The notes under the pieces are model-generated. The model did not search any database and had not been told where the DNA came from. It saw nothing but the letters and a program-made list of their open reading frames with translations. Position numbers and translations under genes: made by a program. A DNA stretch of 32,015 bases from Caldiserica bacterium UBA4770 (lineage in GTDB: Bacteria > Caldisericota > Caldisericia > Caldisericales > Caldisericaceae), in the NCBI GenBank assembly GCA_002403335.1, contig DHHO01000018.1:1-32015 (forward strand), written 5' to 3'. The first letter of the stretch is position 1, and each line of letters opens with the position of its first letter. Shown piece after piece: positions 23,354-31,477 of this stretch.

Positions 23354-24437
23354 TTTTATCGTACATCTCTTTCAATTTTTGGTAATAATAAATCTCCTCA
23401 TTGGATGGTCTTGATGGGATTCGAACATTCACTCTTACAATTAGATCCCCTCTCCGCCTGCTGCCAACAATATAGGCACCCCTACCTCTAAGGGGAATCT
23501 CCGTTCCATTCTGAGTACCAGCAGGAATCCTTACTTTCTCTTCTCCGCCTTCAATAAGGGGAACACTGACAATCGTCCCAAGCACTGCATCAGGTACTGT
23601 AACATAAGCATTATAATAAACCTTATCTCCTGCTCTCTCATATCTTTCGTCAGGAGTAACACGTATGAGAACGTAAAGGTCGCCACTCATTCCGCCATGG
23701 AGCCCTGCATTGCCCTGGCCTCTTATTTGAACTCTCATACCATCCTCAACACCTGCAGGTATTTTTACCTCCAGTCTTCTTGTCGTATTTATAACACCAA
23801 CTCCATTACAGGTATGGCATTTTTCCCTGGGAACTTTACCACTTCCATGGCAGGTAGGACAGGTTGATTGAACAACGAACTCCCCAAAAACTGTTCTTTG
23901 AGCCCTTTTTACTGCACCTGTTCCTTTACAGGTAGGGCAGGTAGTATATCCTGCACCAGGCTCTACTCCTGAACCATTACACACGTTGCAAGTTTCCCTT
24001 CTATTTACTTCAATTTCTCGGGTAGTTCCAAGTACTGCTTCACGAAGGGACAGAGTAAGAGGGTACTCTATATCTTCCCCTCTTACTCTTCTTTCAGTCT
24101 CAACGGTTTCCTCTCTAAAGCCACCGAAACCAAAATTTCTTAATATGTCTTCAAAACCATCAAAGAACCCTTCAGCGCCACCAAAGTTAAAATCACCCGG
24201 AGGTGTACCAACTTCCTCACCAACCCTTCCAAACCTGTCGTACTGTGCGCGTTTCTCCGGATCACTCAACACCTGGTATGCTTCATTAATTTCTGCCATC
24301 CTCTTTGCAGCGTCAGGATTATTTTTATTCAGGTCAGGATGATACTTCATAACAAGCTCCCTGTACCTCTTCTTAATTTCTTCAGGTGTTGCGCCTCTTG
24401 GTACACCTAATATTTCATAATAATCTTTGTCAGCCAT
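23337..24437 (-). CDS. dnaJ: Chaperone protein DnaJ
   Basis: This 366-residue type I J-protein stimulates DnaK ATPase activity and delivers unfolded clients. It has an N-terminal J domain with HPD (about residues 33-35), a G/F-rich linker (FGGAEGFFDGFEDILRNFGF), and a zinc-finger domain with four CxxCxGxG repeats (CNVCNGSG, CPTCKGTG, CPTCHGSG, CHTCNGVG), then the C-terminal client-binding domains. It starts 2 nt after the dnaK stop. No strong Shine-Dalgarno is seen, so translation is probably coupled to dnaK. Confidence 0.98.
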   Translation of the reverse strand: MADKDYYEILGVPRGATPEEIKKRYRELVMKYHPDLNKNNPDAAKRMAEINEAYQVLSDPEKRAQYDRFGRVGEEVGTPPGDFNFGGAEGFFDGFEDILRNFGFGGFREETVETERRVRGEDIEYPLTLSLREAVLGTTREIEVNRRETCNVCNGSGVEPGAGYTTCPTCKGTGAVKRAQRTVFGEFVVQSTCPTCHGSGKVPREKCHTCNGVGVINTTRRLEVKIPAGVEDGMRVQIRGQGNAGLHGGMSGDLYVLIRVTPDERYERAGDKVYYNAYVTVPDAVLGTIVSVPLIEGGEEKVRIPAGTQNGTEIPLRGRGAYIVGSRRRGDLIVRVNVRIPSRPSNEEIYYYQKLKEMYDKSGRKA

Positions 24438-24439
24438 CG

Positions 24440-26251
24440 TTATTGCTTGGGTGTGCCTTCTCCTTCAACTGTACCACCTGGCTCTTCTTTTGGCCCCTCA
24501 GAAGCTTCTCCCTTATACATCTCCTGGCCAATTCTACTCATTGTGTTATTAACCTTTTCCATGGCACTTCTAATTCTTTCACTATTTCCTTCCTTTACCG
24601 CACTGTCAAGCTCATTTAAATCACTCTCAAGAGTGCTTCTGTCTTCTGGCTTAATCTTATCCCCATAATCATGAAGAAACTTCCTACCGCTATAAACAAG
24701 CTGGTCAGCATTGTTTTTCAATTCTATTTCCTCGGCTCTCTTTTTATCCTCCTCAGCGAAGCGCTCAGCCTCAGACTTCATCCTCTCTACTTCTTCCTTG
24801 GAAAGCTTGCTTGTATTGGTAACAGTTATATGCTGTTCCTTCCCCGTTGCCTTATCTCTTGCTGTAACATTAAGAATGCCATTTTCGTCAACTGCATAAG
24901 TAACCTCTATCTGAGGAACCCCACGTGGAGCAGGTGGAATACCATCAAGAATAAATCTCCCAAGGGAGAGATTATCGGCTGCCATAGGCCTTTCCCCCTG
25001 AAGTATATGAACCTCAACCTGAGTTTGATTATCCGCTGCTGTTGTAAAAATCTGTGTCTTTGAAGTTGGAATAGGTGAATTTCTTTCAATCATCTTTGTA
25101 AAGATACCACCAAGGGTTTCTATCCCAAGTGAAAGAGGAACCACATCTACAAGAACAACATTTTTTACATTACCTTCAATAATCCCCGCCTGAATGGCTG
25201 CACCCATGGCAACACACTCCATAGGATCAATACCTCTTTCTGGTTGTTTACCAATATAATCAGAAACAAATTTCTGGACGATTGGCATCCTCGTAGGTCC
25301 ACCCACAAGAATGATTTTATCAATCTGCTGGGGAGTAAGGCCAGCATCTGAGATTGCCTTTTCCATTGGACCTGCACACCTTCTTACAATAGCTTCAACA
25401 AGAGATTCAAGCTTTGCCCTTGTAATATTCATAACAAGATGCTTTGGTCCTGTTGCATCTGCGGTGATAAACGGAAGGTTAATTTGTGTTTCAAGCACAG
25501 AGGAAAGTTCAATTTTTGCCTTCTCTGCGGCCTCTCTTACCCTCTGCATAGCCATTTTATCCTGAGAAAGATCGATCCCGTTTTCTCTCTTAAATTCTTC
25601 AACAATGTAATTGACTAAAGCATCATCCATATCCTTGCCACCAAGCTGGGTATTTCCTGCAGTAGACTTAACCTCAAAGACTCCGCCACCAAAATCCATT
25701 ATTGTAACATCAAGAGTGCCTCCACCGAAATCAAATACAAGGATCTTTAATTCCTTTTCAGCCCTGTCAATGCCATAGGCAAATGCAGCTGCAGTTGGCT
25801 CATTAACAAGTCTCACTACTTCAAGTCCTGCAATCTCACCTGCATTTTTTGTTGCCTGCCTCTGGTCATCATTAAAGTAGGCAGGCACTGTAATTACAGC
25901 CTTTTCAACCTTTTCCCCCAGAAACGCCTCTGCATCCTTCTTAATCTTCTGAAGAATAAATGCAGATATCTGCTCAGGGGTATATGTTTTACCAAGAAGT
26001 TTAATTGTTTGCTTGCTTCCCATCAATCTCTTAACAGCAGTTACAGTCCCTTCAGGGTTAATGGCTGCCTGTCTTCTTGCTGGCTCTCCAACAAGCATCT
26101 GGCCATCCTTTGTAAAGGCTACATATGAAGGAACTGTCTTCCCCGCTACTGTCATACCCTCAGCTGACGGAATAATAGTTGGTTTACCTCCAATCATAAC
26201 AGCAGCAGCAGAATTACTTGTCCCTAAATCAATTCCAATAATTCTTCCCAT
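24440..26251 (-). CDS. dnaK: Chaperone protein DnaK (Hsp70)
   Basis: The 603-residue Hsp70 has GIDLGTSNSAAAV at the N-terminus, the ATPase motifs VPAYFNDDQRQATKNAG, VNEPTAAAFAYG, VFDFGGGTLDVTI and VGGPTRMPIVQ, then the beta-sandwich substrate domain (about 385-500) and a helical lid. The C-terminus EGTPKQ differs from the EEVD-type tails of eukaryotes. It starts 2 nt after grpE and ends 2 nt before dnaJ. It is a little shorter than E. coli DnaK, mainly in the lid and tail. Confidence 0.98.
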   Translation of the reverse strand: MGRIIGIDLGTSNSAAAVMIGGKPTIIPSAEGMTVAGKTVPSYVAFTKDGQMLVGEPARRQAAINPEGTVTAVKRLMGSKQTIKLLGKTYTPEQISAFILQKIKKDAEAFLGEKVEKAVITVPAYFNDDQRQATKNAGEIAGLEVVRLVNEPTAAAFAYGIDRAEKELKILVFDFGGGTLDVTIMDFGGGVFEVKSTAGNTQLGGKDMDDALVNYIVEEFKRENGIDLSQDKMAMQRVREAAEKAKIELSSVLETQINLPFITADATGPKHLVMNITRAKLESLVEAIVRRCAGPMEKAISDAGLTPQQIDKIILVGGPTRMPIVQKFVSDYIGKQPERGIDPMECVAMGAAIQAGIIEGNVKNVVLVDVVPLSLGIETLGGIFTKMIERNSPIPTSKTQIFTTAADNQTQVEVHILQGERPMAADNLSLGRFILDGIPPAPRGVPQIEVTYAVDENGILNVTARDKATGKEQHITVTNTSKLSKEEVERMKSEAERFAEEDKKRAEEIELKNNADQLVYSGRKFLHDYGDKIKPEDRSTLESDLNELDSAVKEGNSERIRSAMEKVNNTMSRIGQEMYKGEASEGPKEEPGGTVEGEGTPKQ

Positions 26252-26253
26252 AT

Positions 26254-26835
26254 TTATTCACCTCCATTATTTGAATCTTTATTTTTTGGTACAGCAACCG
26301 AAACGACTGCCGTACGTAAAATTGTATCTCCTAAATAATATCCTTTACGCATTACCTTTAAGATTTTGTTCGCCTTTTCTTCATCTTCCACTTCAATCAC
26401 CTCTCCTATCTCACAAATATTTGGATCAAACGTCTTCCCCTCGAGTTCTATTTCTTTCACTCCCTGAGAAGATAAAAATTGTTCTATCTGCGTTTTTATA
26501 AGCGTAAGTCCTCTGGATTCGTTTTCACTTTCATCCATATTCTGAGTTGCTCTTTCAAAATTATCAAGAATCTCAAGGAATTCTCTCAAGAGTTTACTTT
26601 TCTCTGTAAGGAAACGCCTTTCAACCTCTCTTGAAAGAATCTCGCTCTCCTTCCTCACCTGCTCTTTAAGTTTTATATTTTCTAATTTCAACTCAAAAAT
26701 CTTATCCTCCAGTTCTTTCAACTTTTCGTCTTTTTCCCTGCATGCTTTAACTATTTCGTCCAGATTGACCTCCTGAACTCTTTCTTTCGCTTCCTCTTTC
26801 TTTTCTTCAGTAACATTATCATTATTATCTGCCAT
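26254..26835 (-). CDS. grpE: Nucleotide exchange factor GrpE
   Basis: The 193-residue co-chaperone drives ADP release from DnaK. It has an acidic N-terminus, a long coiled-coil helix (about 30-90), and a C-terminal beta-wing with FDPNICEIGEVIEVEDEE and MRKGYYLGDTILRTAVVSVA, the GrpE signature. I choose the ATG at 26835 because GGAGG lies 6 nt before it; a GTG at 26856 would lie inside the CIRCE operator. It is the first gene of the operon grpE-dnaK-dnaJ-pyk. Confidence 0.95.
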   Translation of the reverse strand: MADNNDNVTEEKKEEAKERVQEVNLDEIVKACREKDEKLKELEDKIFELKLENIKLKEQVRKESEILSREVERRFLTEKSKLLREFLEILDNFERATQNMDESENESRGLTLIKTQIEQFLSSQGVKEIELEGKTFDPNICEIGEVIEVEDEEKANKILKVMRKGYYLGDTILRTAVVSVAVPKNKDSNNGGE

Positions 26836-26849
26836 TTCTTTCCTCCGAA

Positions 26850-26876
26850 TTAGCACTCTCCACTTTTAACTGCTAA
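26850..26876 (-). promoter_or_regulatory. CIRCE operator (HrcA binding site)
   Basis: The inverted repeat TTAGCACTC-N9-AACTGCTAA (plus-strand reading) matches the CIRCE consensus TTAGCACTC-N9-GAGTGCTAA at 16 of 18 arm positions, with exactly nine bases between arms. It lies between the -10 box and the grpE ribosome-binding site, where HrcA repression is expected. No hrcA gene is in the window. Confidence 0.9.
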
Positions 26877-26877
26877 T

Positions 26878-26905
26878 AATGTATCAAAAATTTAGTTTTA
26901 GTCAA
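26878..26905 (-). promoter_or_regulatory. Promoter of the grpE-dnaK-dnaJ-pyk operon
   Basis: On the minus strand TTGACT (26900-26905) and TACATT (26878-26883) are 16 bp apart. The predicted start falls inside the CIRCE operator, so bound HrcA would block initiation. Confidence 0.7.
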
Positions 26906-26969
26906 CTCAGTAAAAGAAATGTACTCTATAATTATTGTCTAAGGATTATTTACAATATTTTTGAAGAAA

Positions 26970-26987
26970 AGAGTATTATATTACTCT
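26970..26987 (-). terminator. Possible weak terminator after the nuclease-like gene
   Basis: On the minus strand AGAGTA pairs with TACTCT across a six-base loop and is followed by TTTCTTC. The stem is short and A+T-rich. It lies between the mtnP-rhomboid-nuclease operon and the grpE promoter. Confidence 0.45.
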
Positions 26988-26995
26988 CACTACCT

Positions 26996-27820
26996 TCAGT
27001 CGATAGAGCGGATTGCAAAAGAGATATTTTTCAACAGATCTCTTTTGGCACTTATCAAAAATCTGTTCTTCCCGAAAGCGTAAACACCATTTTTCAACTC
27101 TTTTATTTCGCTTTTTAAAATCCAGTTCATATTATCAACAATATTTCTTTTTATTGAAAGGGTTGTGTCAATAACAAACAGGAAAATATCCGGCTTGAGT
27201 GAGTCAATCCTTCGTAAAATCAACCTAAGTTCAGATACGGGAATATTATTTGGAGGGCTTTCCTTGCATTCGATCATTAAAATCCTGTAATCATAAACAC
27301 CCAAAACATCGATATCTCCCCCATATTTAAGATTCTTCAACCTGACTGCATACTTACTTTCTATGCCAAATTCCTCTGCTAAGAACCTTGAAAGAAACCA
27401 CTCAAGAATAAGCCCTGAATAATTGAAACTAAATCTGGAAACAATATCACCATTTGATTCAGCAACCATTCCTACCTCTTCAAGAAATTTTAGGTGTGTT
27501 TCTACCTCTTTCCCCCACCTTTTAAGATACAGAGGGGCCTCCTCCCTCCTGAACCTGCCCAGCATAAGGATGTCTACAACAATCCTTCTGAAATAATAAC
27601 TCTTCAGCTTTTCATAGAGTTTTTTGTCGATATCAGGAGAAACAAGGACAGGATCCCCCGATTCTGTAATGACCAGACCCCTCAAAGCAAGTTGCGAGTC
27701 AAGAGAAACCTTCAACTTCTCTCTGATAAACTTTTCTAAACCAGAAACTCTCTTCTCGAGAAGGTTTAATCTCTCTAAAATAAGCTTAATATCAGAAGTA
27801 TTCTGACCGTTCTCTTCCAT
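26996..27820 (-). CDS. Coiled-coil / winged-helix / PD-(D/E)XK nuclease-like protein
   Basis: I do not recognise a named family with certainty for this 274-residue protein. Residues about 8-38 predict a coiled coil (heptad-like ILERLNLLEKRVSGLEKFI). Residues about 65-135 look helical with a winged-helix-like end (LKFLEEVGMVAESNGDIVSRF). Residues 140-220 carry the restriction-endonuclease-like core: E140, GGDIDV (D169, D171), then IECKES (E184, K186), the E-x(n)-D-x(n)-ExK pattern of PD-(D/E)XK nucleases. The arrangement recalls DUF3782-type archaeal proteins. Its start overlaps the rhomboid gene by 29 bp. No methyltransferase or toxin-antitoxin partner is nearby, so a role in DNA repair or RNA/DNA surveillance is only inferred. 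Confidence 0.7.
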   Translation of the reverse strand: MEENGQNTSDIKLILERLNLLEKRVSGLEKFIREKLKVSLDSQLALRGLVITESGDPVLVSPDIDKKLYEKLKSYYFRRIVVDILMLGRFRREEAPLYLKRWGKEVETHLKFLEEVGMVAESNGDIVSRFSFNYSGLILEWFLSRFLAEEFGIESKYAVRLKNLKYGGDIDVLGVYDYRILMIECKESPPNNIPVSELRLILRRIDSLKPDIFLFVIDTTLSIKRNIVDNMNWILKSEIKELKNGVYAFGKNRFLISAKRDLLKNISFAIRSID

Positions 27821-28499
27821 GTTTTAACTTCTTTACAAGGAGAGCCACAAGGAAGCCGAAAACAAAGCCACCCACATGAGCCCAGAATGCAACACCAGAT
27901 GCACTACCAAATGATGTAAAAGCCGAGGATAACTGCATAATAAACCAGATGAATAAGAAAAAGTAAGCAGGGATCTCAACAAAAGTAACGAAATAAAAAA
28001 CAAGTACCAGTGTCCTTACCCGTGCATGTGGGAAAAGATAAAAGTAAGCACCCATAACTCCTGCAATTGCCCCACTTGCACCAACAACGGGTACCTGTGA
28101 AGCTGGCGCACTTGCAATATGAGCAAAAGTCGCTGCTATGCCTCCCGCAAGGTAAAAAGCTATAAAACCAAAAGTGCCAAGATAATCTTCAACGTTATTA
28201 CCAAATATCCACAGATACAGCATGTTGCCAATCAGATGACTCCACCCACCATGAAGAAAGATAGAGGTAAATAGCGTAAGGAATACAGGCCTTATAGAAG
28301 GATATATGATATCACCCGTCATAATTTCATATGGAACAAGCCCGTATCTTAAATAAAAGGACTCAAGCCATAGAGAAGGGTCAGCAGCTCTTGCTGAAGA
28401 AATTTGCATTAAAATAAGAACCATTGTATTAACTGCAATAATTGCAATTGTTGCAATGGGAAATATTTTTATCTCTTGAGTATCTCTTAAAGGAATCAC
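27792..28499 (-). CDS. Rhomboid family intramembrane serine protease
   Basis: The 235-residue polytopic membrane protease has about six transmembrane helices. The catalytic dyad is visible: Ser142 in GASGAIAG and His208 in FWAHVGG. The oxyanion-related HGGWSHLIGNM (83-93, with H88 and N92) and an L1-loop WLESFYLRYGLVP region are also present. Rhomboids cleave transmembrane substrates within the membrane; the client is unknown. It overlaps mtnP by 4 nt upstream and the nuclease-like gene by 29 bp downstream. Confidence 0.94.
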   Translation of the reverse strand: MIPLRDTQEIKIFPIATIAIIAVNTMVLILMQISSARAADPSLWLESFYLRYGLVPYEIMTGDIIYPSIRPVFLTLFTSIFLHGGWSHLIGNMLYLWIFGNNVEDYLGTFGFIAFYLAGGIAATFAHIASAPASQVPVVGASGAIAGVMGAYFYLFPHARVRTLVLVFYFVTFVEIPAYFFLFIWFIMQLSSAFTSFGSASGVAFWAHVGGFVFGFLVALLVKKLKHGRERSEYF

Positions 28500-29305
28500 T
28501 CTTCGCCTACTCTTGCCCCCTTAAGAGAGTCTCCGCAATTACATCCCCTTTCTTCGGGAAGATTCTTAATAATAAGAGTTATAATATTCTTAAGTTTTTC
28601 CATATTTTCAGAAAAGACCTTTACAACCATCTCCTGAGTAACGGGAGCAACCTCTCCTTTAGCTACTATTCCAACATCATAGTCTGTAACAACAGAGATA
28701 TTGAGATAGCACATACCAAGCTCTCTTGCAAGGACTACCTCAGGAAATTGTGTCATATTGATGATATCCCAGCCGTTGTTGGTAAACCATATACTCTCCG
28801 CTCTGGTTGAAAATCTCGGCCCCTGGATAACAACAACCGTCCCCTCCGGATGAAACTTTATATTAGCATCCTTTAATACCTTTCCTGCAATGTCCCGCAT
28901 TTCAGGGCAGTAAGGATCAGCCATACTGATATGAGTTACAATAGGGCCATCATAAAAGGTGCTGATTCTTCCTCTTGTCATATCCACAAATTGGTCCGGA
29001 ATTACAAAGTCCCCAGCATCTATCTGTGGCTGAAGACTTCCAACGGCAGTGGGTGCTATGATTCTATTCACACCAAGAGACTTCATTGCCCACAAATTGG
29101 CCTTGTAGGGAATCATGTGAGGAGGATACTGATGTAGTTTTCCATGTCTCGGAATAAAGGCAATCTTTTTCCCCTGTATTTGCCCGATTGCAACAAGGTC
29201 TGAAGGAGCACCATAAGGGGTTTCTACTTTTATCTCCTTCATACCTTCAAGAAATGAATAAAATCCTGAACCCCCGAAGATACCTATTTCTGCAGTTTCC
29301 TTCAT
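28496..29305 (-). CDS. mtnP: S-methyl-5'-thioadenosine phosphorylase
   Basis: The 269-residue purine-nucleoside-phosphorylase-family enzyme splits methylthioadenosine (from polyamine synthesis and related reactions) into adenine and methylthioribose-1-phosphate. Signatures are GGSGFYSF, IPRHGKLHQYPPHMIPYKAN, PTAVGSLQPQIDAGDFVIPDQ, VVIQGPRFSTRAES and the nucleoside-binding INMTQFPE, where the Met-Thr favours MTA over guanosine or inosine. The C-terminus has a Cys pair (GCNCGDS), which in thermophilic homologues can form disulfides. A GAGGAG lies 5 nt before the ATG. A methylthioinosine phosphorylase is the main alternative. Confidence 0.92.
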   Translation of the reverse strand: MKETAEIGIFGGSGFYSFLEGMKEIKVETPYGAPSDLVAIGQIQGKKIAFIPRHGKLHQYPPHMIPYKANLWAMKSLGVNRIIAPTAVGSLQPQIDAGDFVIPDQFVDMTRGRISTFYDGPIVTHISMADPYCPEMRDIAGKVLKDANIKFHPEGTVVVIQGPRFSTRAESIWFTNNGWDIINMTQFPEVVLARELGMCYLNISVVTDYDVGIVAKGEVAPVTQEMVVKVFSENMEKLKNIITLIIKNLPEERGCNCGDSLKGARVGEE

Positions 29306-29326
29306 ATCCGCTCCTCTCTTTACAAA

Positions 29327-29351
29327 AGGGGACTCCGCTACGGAGCCCCCT
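29327..29351 (-). terminator. Hairpin terminator after porB
   Basis: On the minus strand AGGGGGCTCCG pairs with CGGAGTCCCCT (one G-T pair) over a three-base loop and is followed by TTTTG. It starts 8 nt after the porB stop and should end the oxidoreductase operon, though the T-run is short. No promoter is visible in the 20 nt before mtnP. Confidence 0.75.
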
Positions 29352-29358
29352 AATTAAA

Positions 29359-30291
29359 TCAAAGCTTAGCCCCGGACTCTTCTAACTTCAGAAGCCTTTC
29401 CCACTCCTCATCAACAAGACTCTGGAACTCCTCAATTGCATACCTGTTTTCTGGTTTAAAGAGATGCCTGTAACGTCCCTGTCCTTTAAGAAACTCCTCT
29501 ATGGGCTTTCTTTCTTTTGGTTTGTAATTTATATGTACTTTGCCATTCTCAATCTCATAAAGAGGCCAGAAGTTTGTCTCCACTGCAAGCTTTGAATATT
29601 TCATTGTGAGAGCAGTATCATACTTCCAGTTTGTAGTGCAGGGTTGTAGTACCGCAAGGAATGACGGACCATCCGCAGATAATGCTTTCTTTGCCTTATT
29701 ATAAATATCCACAACATTGTGAGCAGCTGCCTGTGCAGCATAAGGAATTCTGTGAGCTGCACTTATCTCAACAATATTTTTCCTCCATTGAGTCTTTCCA
29801 ATACTTTTTGTACCCGCAGGAACCGTTGTTGTATCAGCACCAAAGGGAGTAGCTCCACTCCTTTGATTTCCAGTATTCATATAACCTTCATTATCATAAA
29901 CAACATATAAGAACCTATGTCCTCTTTCAAGAGCACCTGAAAGTGCTTGAATACCTATATCATAGGTTCCACCATCTCCACCAAAAGCTATGATATTAAC
30001 ATCATCCTTTATCTTACCCCTTTTCTTCAATGCTTTGTATGCAGTTTCAATGCCAGCAGCAACAGCCGCAGCATTTTCAAATGTAAGATGTACCCAGGGT
30101 ACATTCCAGGCACTAAAAGGATATATTGTACTTGTAACCTCAAGACATCCTGTAGCATTTGCTACAATTACAGGTTTATCAGAAGCAGCAATAATTGAAT
30201 TTACAATAGCAGGTATGCCACAGCCTGCACACATTCTGTGACCCGGTGCAAGCGGAGTCGGCTTTGAAACAATATCCTGATAAGTTGCCAT
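29359..30291 (-). CDS. porB: 2-Oxoacid:ferredoxin oxidoreductase, beta subunit
   Basis: The 310-residue TPP-binding subunit carries CAGCGIPAIVN near 22 and later Cys in ATGCLEV and LQPCTTNW, the four ligands of the proximal 4Fe-4S cluster. The TPP/Mg motif is GDGGTYDIGIQALSGALERG followed by YDNEGYMNTGNQRSGATPFGADTT. This is the PorB layout of four-subunit pyruvate (or 2-ketoisovalerate) synthases. It starts 6 nt after porA and ends the operon before a terminator. Pyruvate is the likely substrate but cannot be proven here. Confidence 0.92.
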   Translation of the reverse strand: MATYQDIVSKPTPLAPGHRMCAGCGIPAIVNSIIAASDKPVIVANATGCLEVTSTIYPFSAWNVPWVHLTFENAAAVAAGIETAYKALKKRGKIKDDVNIIAFGGDGGTYDIGIQALSGALERGHRFLYVVYDNEGYMNTGNQRSGATPFGADTTTVPAGTKSIGKTQWRKNIVEISAAHRIPYAAQAAAHNVVDIYNKAKKALSADGPSFLAVLQPCTTNWKYDTALTMKYSKLAVETNFWPLYEIENGKVHINYKPKERKPIEEFLKGQGRYRHLFKPENRYAIEEFQSLVDEEWERLLKLEESGAKL

Positions 30292-30297
30292 CTCTCT

Positions 30298-31467
30298 CTA
30301 CCCCCTTAATCCAATATACTTTTGCTTTTCTGAATCTACATTTCCAGAAAGCAGTTCTTCGAATACATTCTTTATCTCACTCTTGAAGATATCTCTTCCA
30401 CCAAGACCGTATATATAGCTCTGCATCGCTGGCCTATGATCAAGCTCAAATAAGGCATTTCTTATTTCAGCATACACAGGTGCATAAGAGCCAAATGATA
30501 TTGATCTATCAAGCACACCAATAACCTTCTTGTCCTTCAAGACTTCTCTGTATTCCTTATAAGGGAAAGGCCTGAATAGTTTGGGCTTTATGAGGCCAAC
30601 CTTCCTACCCTCAGCCCTGAGTTCATCAATTGCATCCTTTGCTGTACCTGCAGCTGAGTTTAGGATTACAATTACTGCTTCTGCATCATCGCTTTTATAT
30701 TCCTCGAAATATGGATAGGTATTTCCCGTAATCTTTGCAAGCTCCTCCCCTGCCCTAAGGTATACCTCTTTCGCCCTTTCAATTGCTTCTTCCTGCTGTC
30801 TTTTAACTTCATAGTAAAAATCTGGAAGTGCAAGAGGCCCAATTGTGTAAGGATGCTCCAGATCCAGTAGATATCTATCAGGGTTTCTCTGCCCCACAAA
30901 TTCCTTCACAACTGCATCATCGAGAACCTTTACATTCTCAACTCCGTGGCCTGTTATAAAGCCATCCTGCATAACCATCACAGGAAGAAGCACATCAGGA
31001 TGCTCTGCAATCTTCAACGCAAGAAAAACATTTTCATAAGCTTCCTGTGCATTTTCGCTATATATTTGAACCCATCCTATGGTAAGAGTCCCCATTGTAT
31101 CAGAATGGTCACAATGAATATTGATAGGTGTAGAGAGTGCTCTATTTACAACAGGCATAACAATAGGAAGTCTTAAACCCGGGGTTGCAGCGACAATCTC
31201 CCACATAAGTGCAAGTCCCTGAGAAGATGTCGCGCACATCGCCCTTGCTCCTGCTGCCGCAGCACCCACAACGCAGGAGAGTGCAGAATGCTCCGACTCA
31301 ACCGGGATCATCTCTGTATCTACAAGACCATTCGCAACAAATTCTGCAAAAAATTCGACAATTGGTGTTTGAGGTGTTATAGGATAGGCAGCAACTACAT
31401 CTGGGTTTATCTGCCTCATTGCTTCTGCAGTTGCCTGGGCTCCAGTTAAAGGTTTATAAACACTCAT
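30298..31467 (-). CDS. porA: 2-Oxoacid:ferredoxin oxidoreductase, alpha subunit
   Basis: The 389-residue alpha subunit has the domain I TPP-pyrimidine side (TGAQATAEAMRQINPDVVAAYPITPQTPIVE) and ESEHSALSCVVGAAAAGARAMCATSSQGLALMWEI, with domain II in about 255-370 (VIVILNSAAGTAKDAIDELRAEGRKVGLIKPKLFRPFP). It forms the active site with PorB and passes electrons to PorD and then ferredoxin. AGGAGGTGAAAA precedes the ATG, and the gap to porD is 10 nt. The similarity to VorA means valine-derived oxoacids are possible substrates. Confidence 0.92.
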   Translation of the reverse strand: MSVYKPLTGAQATAEAMRQINPDVVAAYPITPQTPIVEFFAEFVANGLVDTEMIPVESEHSALSCVVGAAAAGARAMCATSSQGLALMWEIVAATPGLRLPIVMPVVNRALSTPINIHCDHSDTMGTLTIGWVQIYSENAQEAYENVFLALKIAEHPDVLLPVMVMQDGFITGHGVENVKVLDDAVVKEFVGQRNPDRYLLDLEHPYTIGPLALPDFYYEVKRQQEEAIERAKEVYLRAGEELAKITGNTYPYFEEYKSDDAEAVIVILNSAAGTAKDAIDELRAEGRKVGLIKPKLFRPFPYKEYREVLKDKKVIGVLDRSISFGSYAPVYAEIRNALFELDHRPAMQSYIYGLGGRDIFKSEIKNVFEELLSGNVDSEKQKYIGLRG

Positions 31468-31477
31468 TTTTCACCTC

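Noticed and set aside
26013..26501. 162-codon plus-strand open frame over dnaK and grpE
   Set aside because: Antisense to conserved coding sequence; no start signal or recognisable domain.
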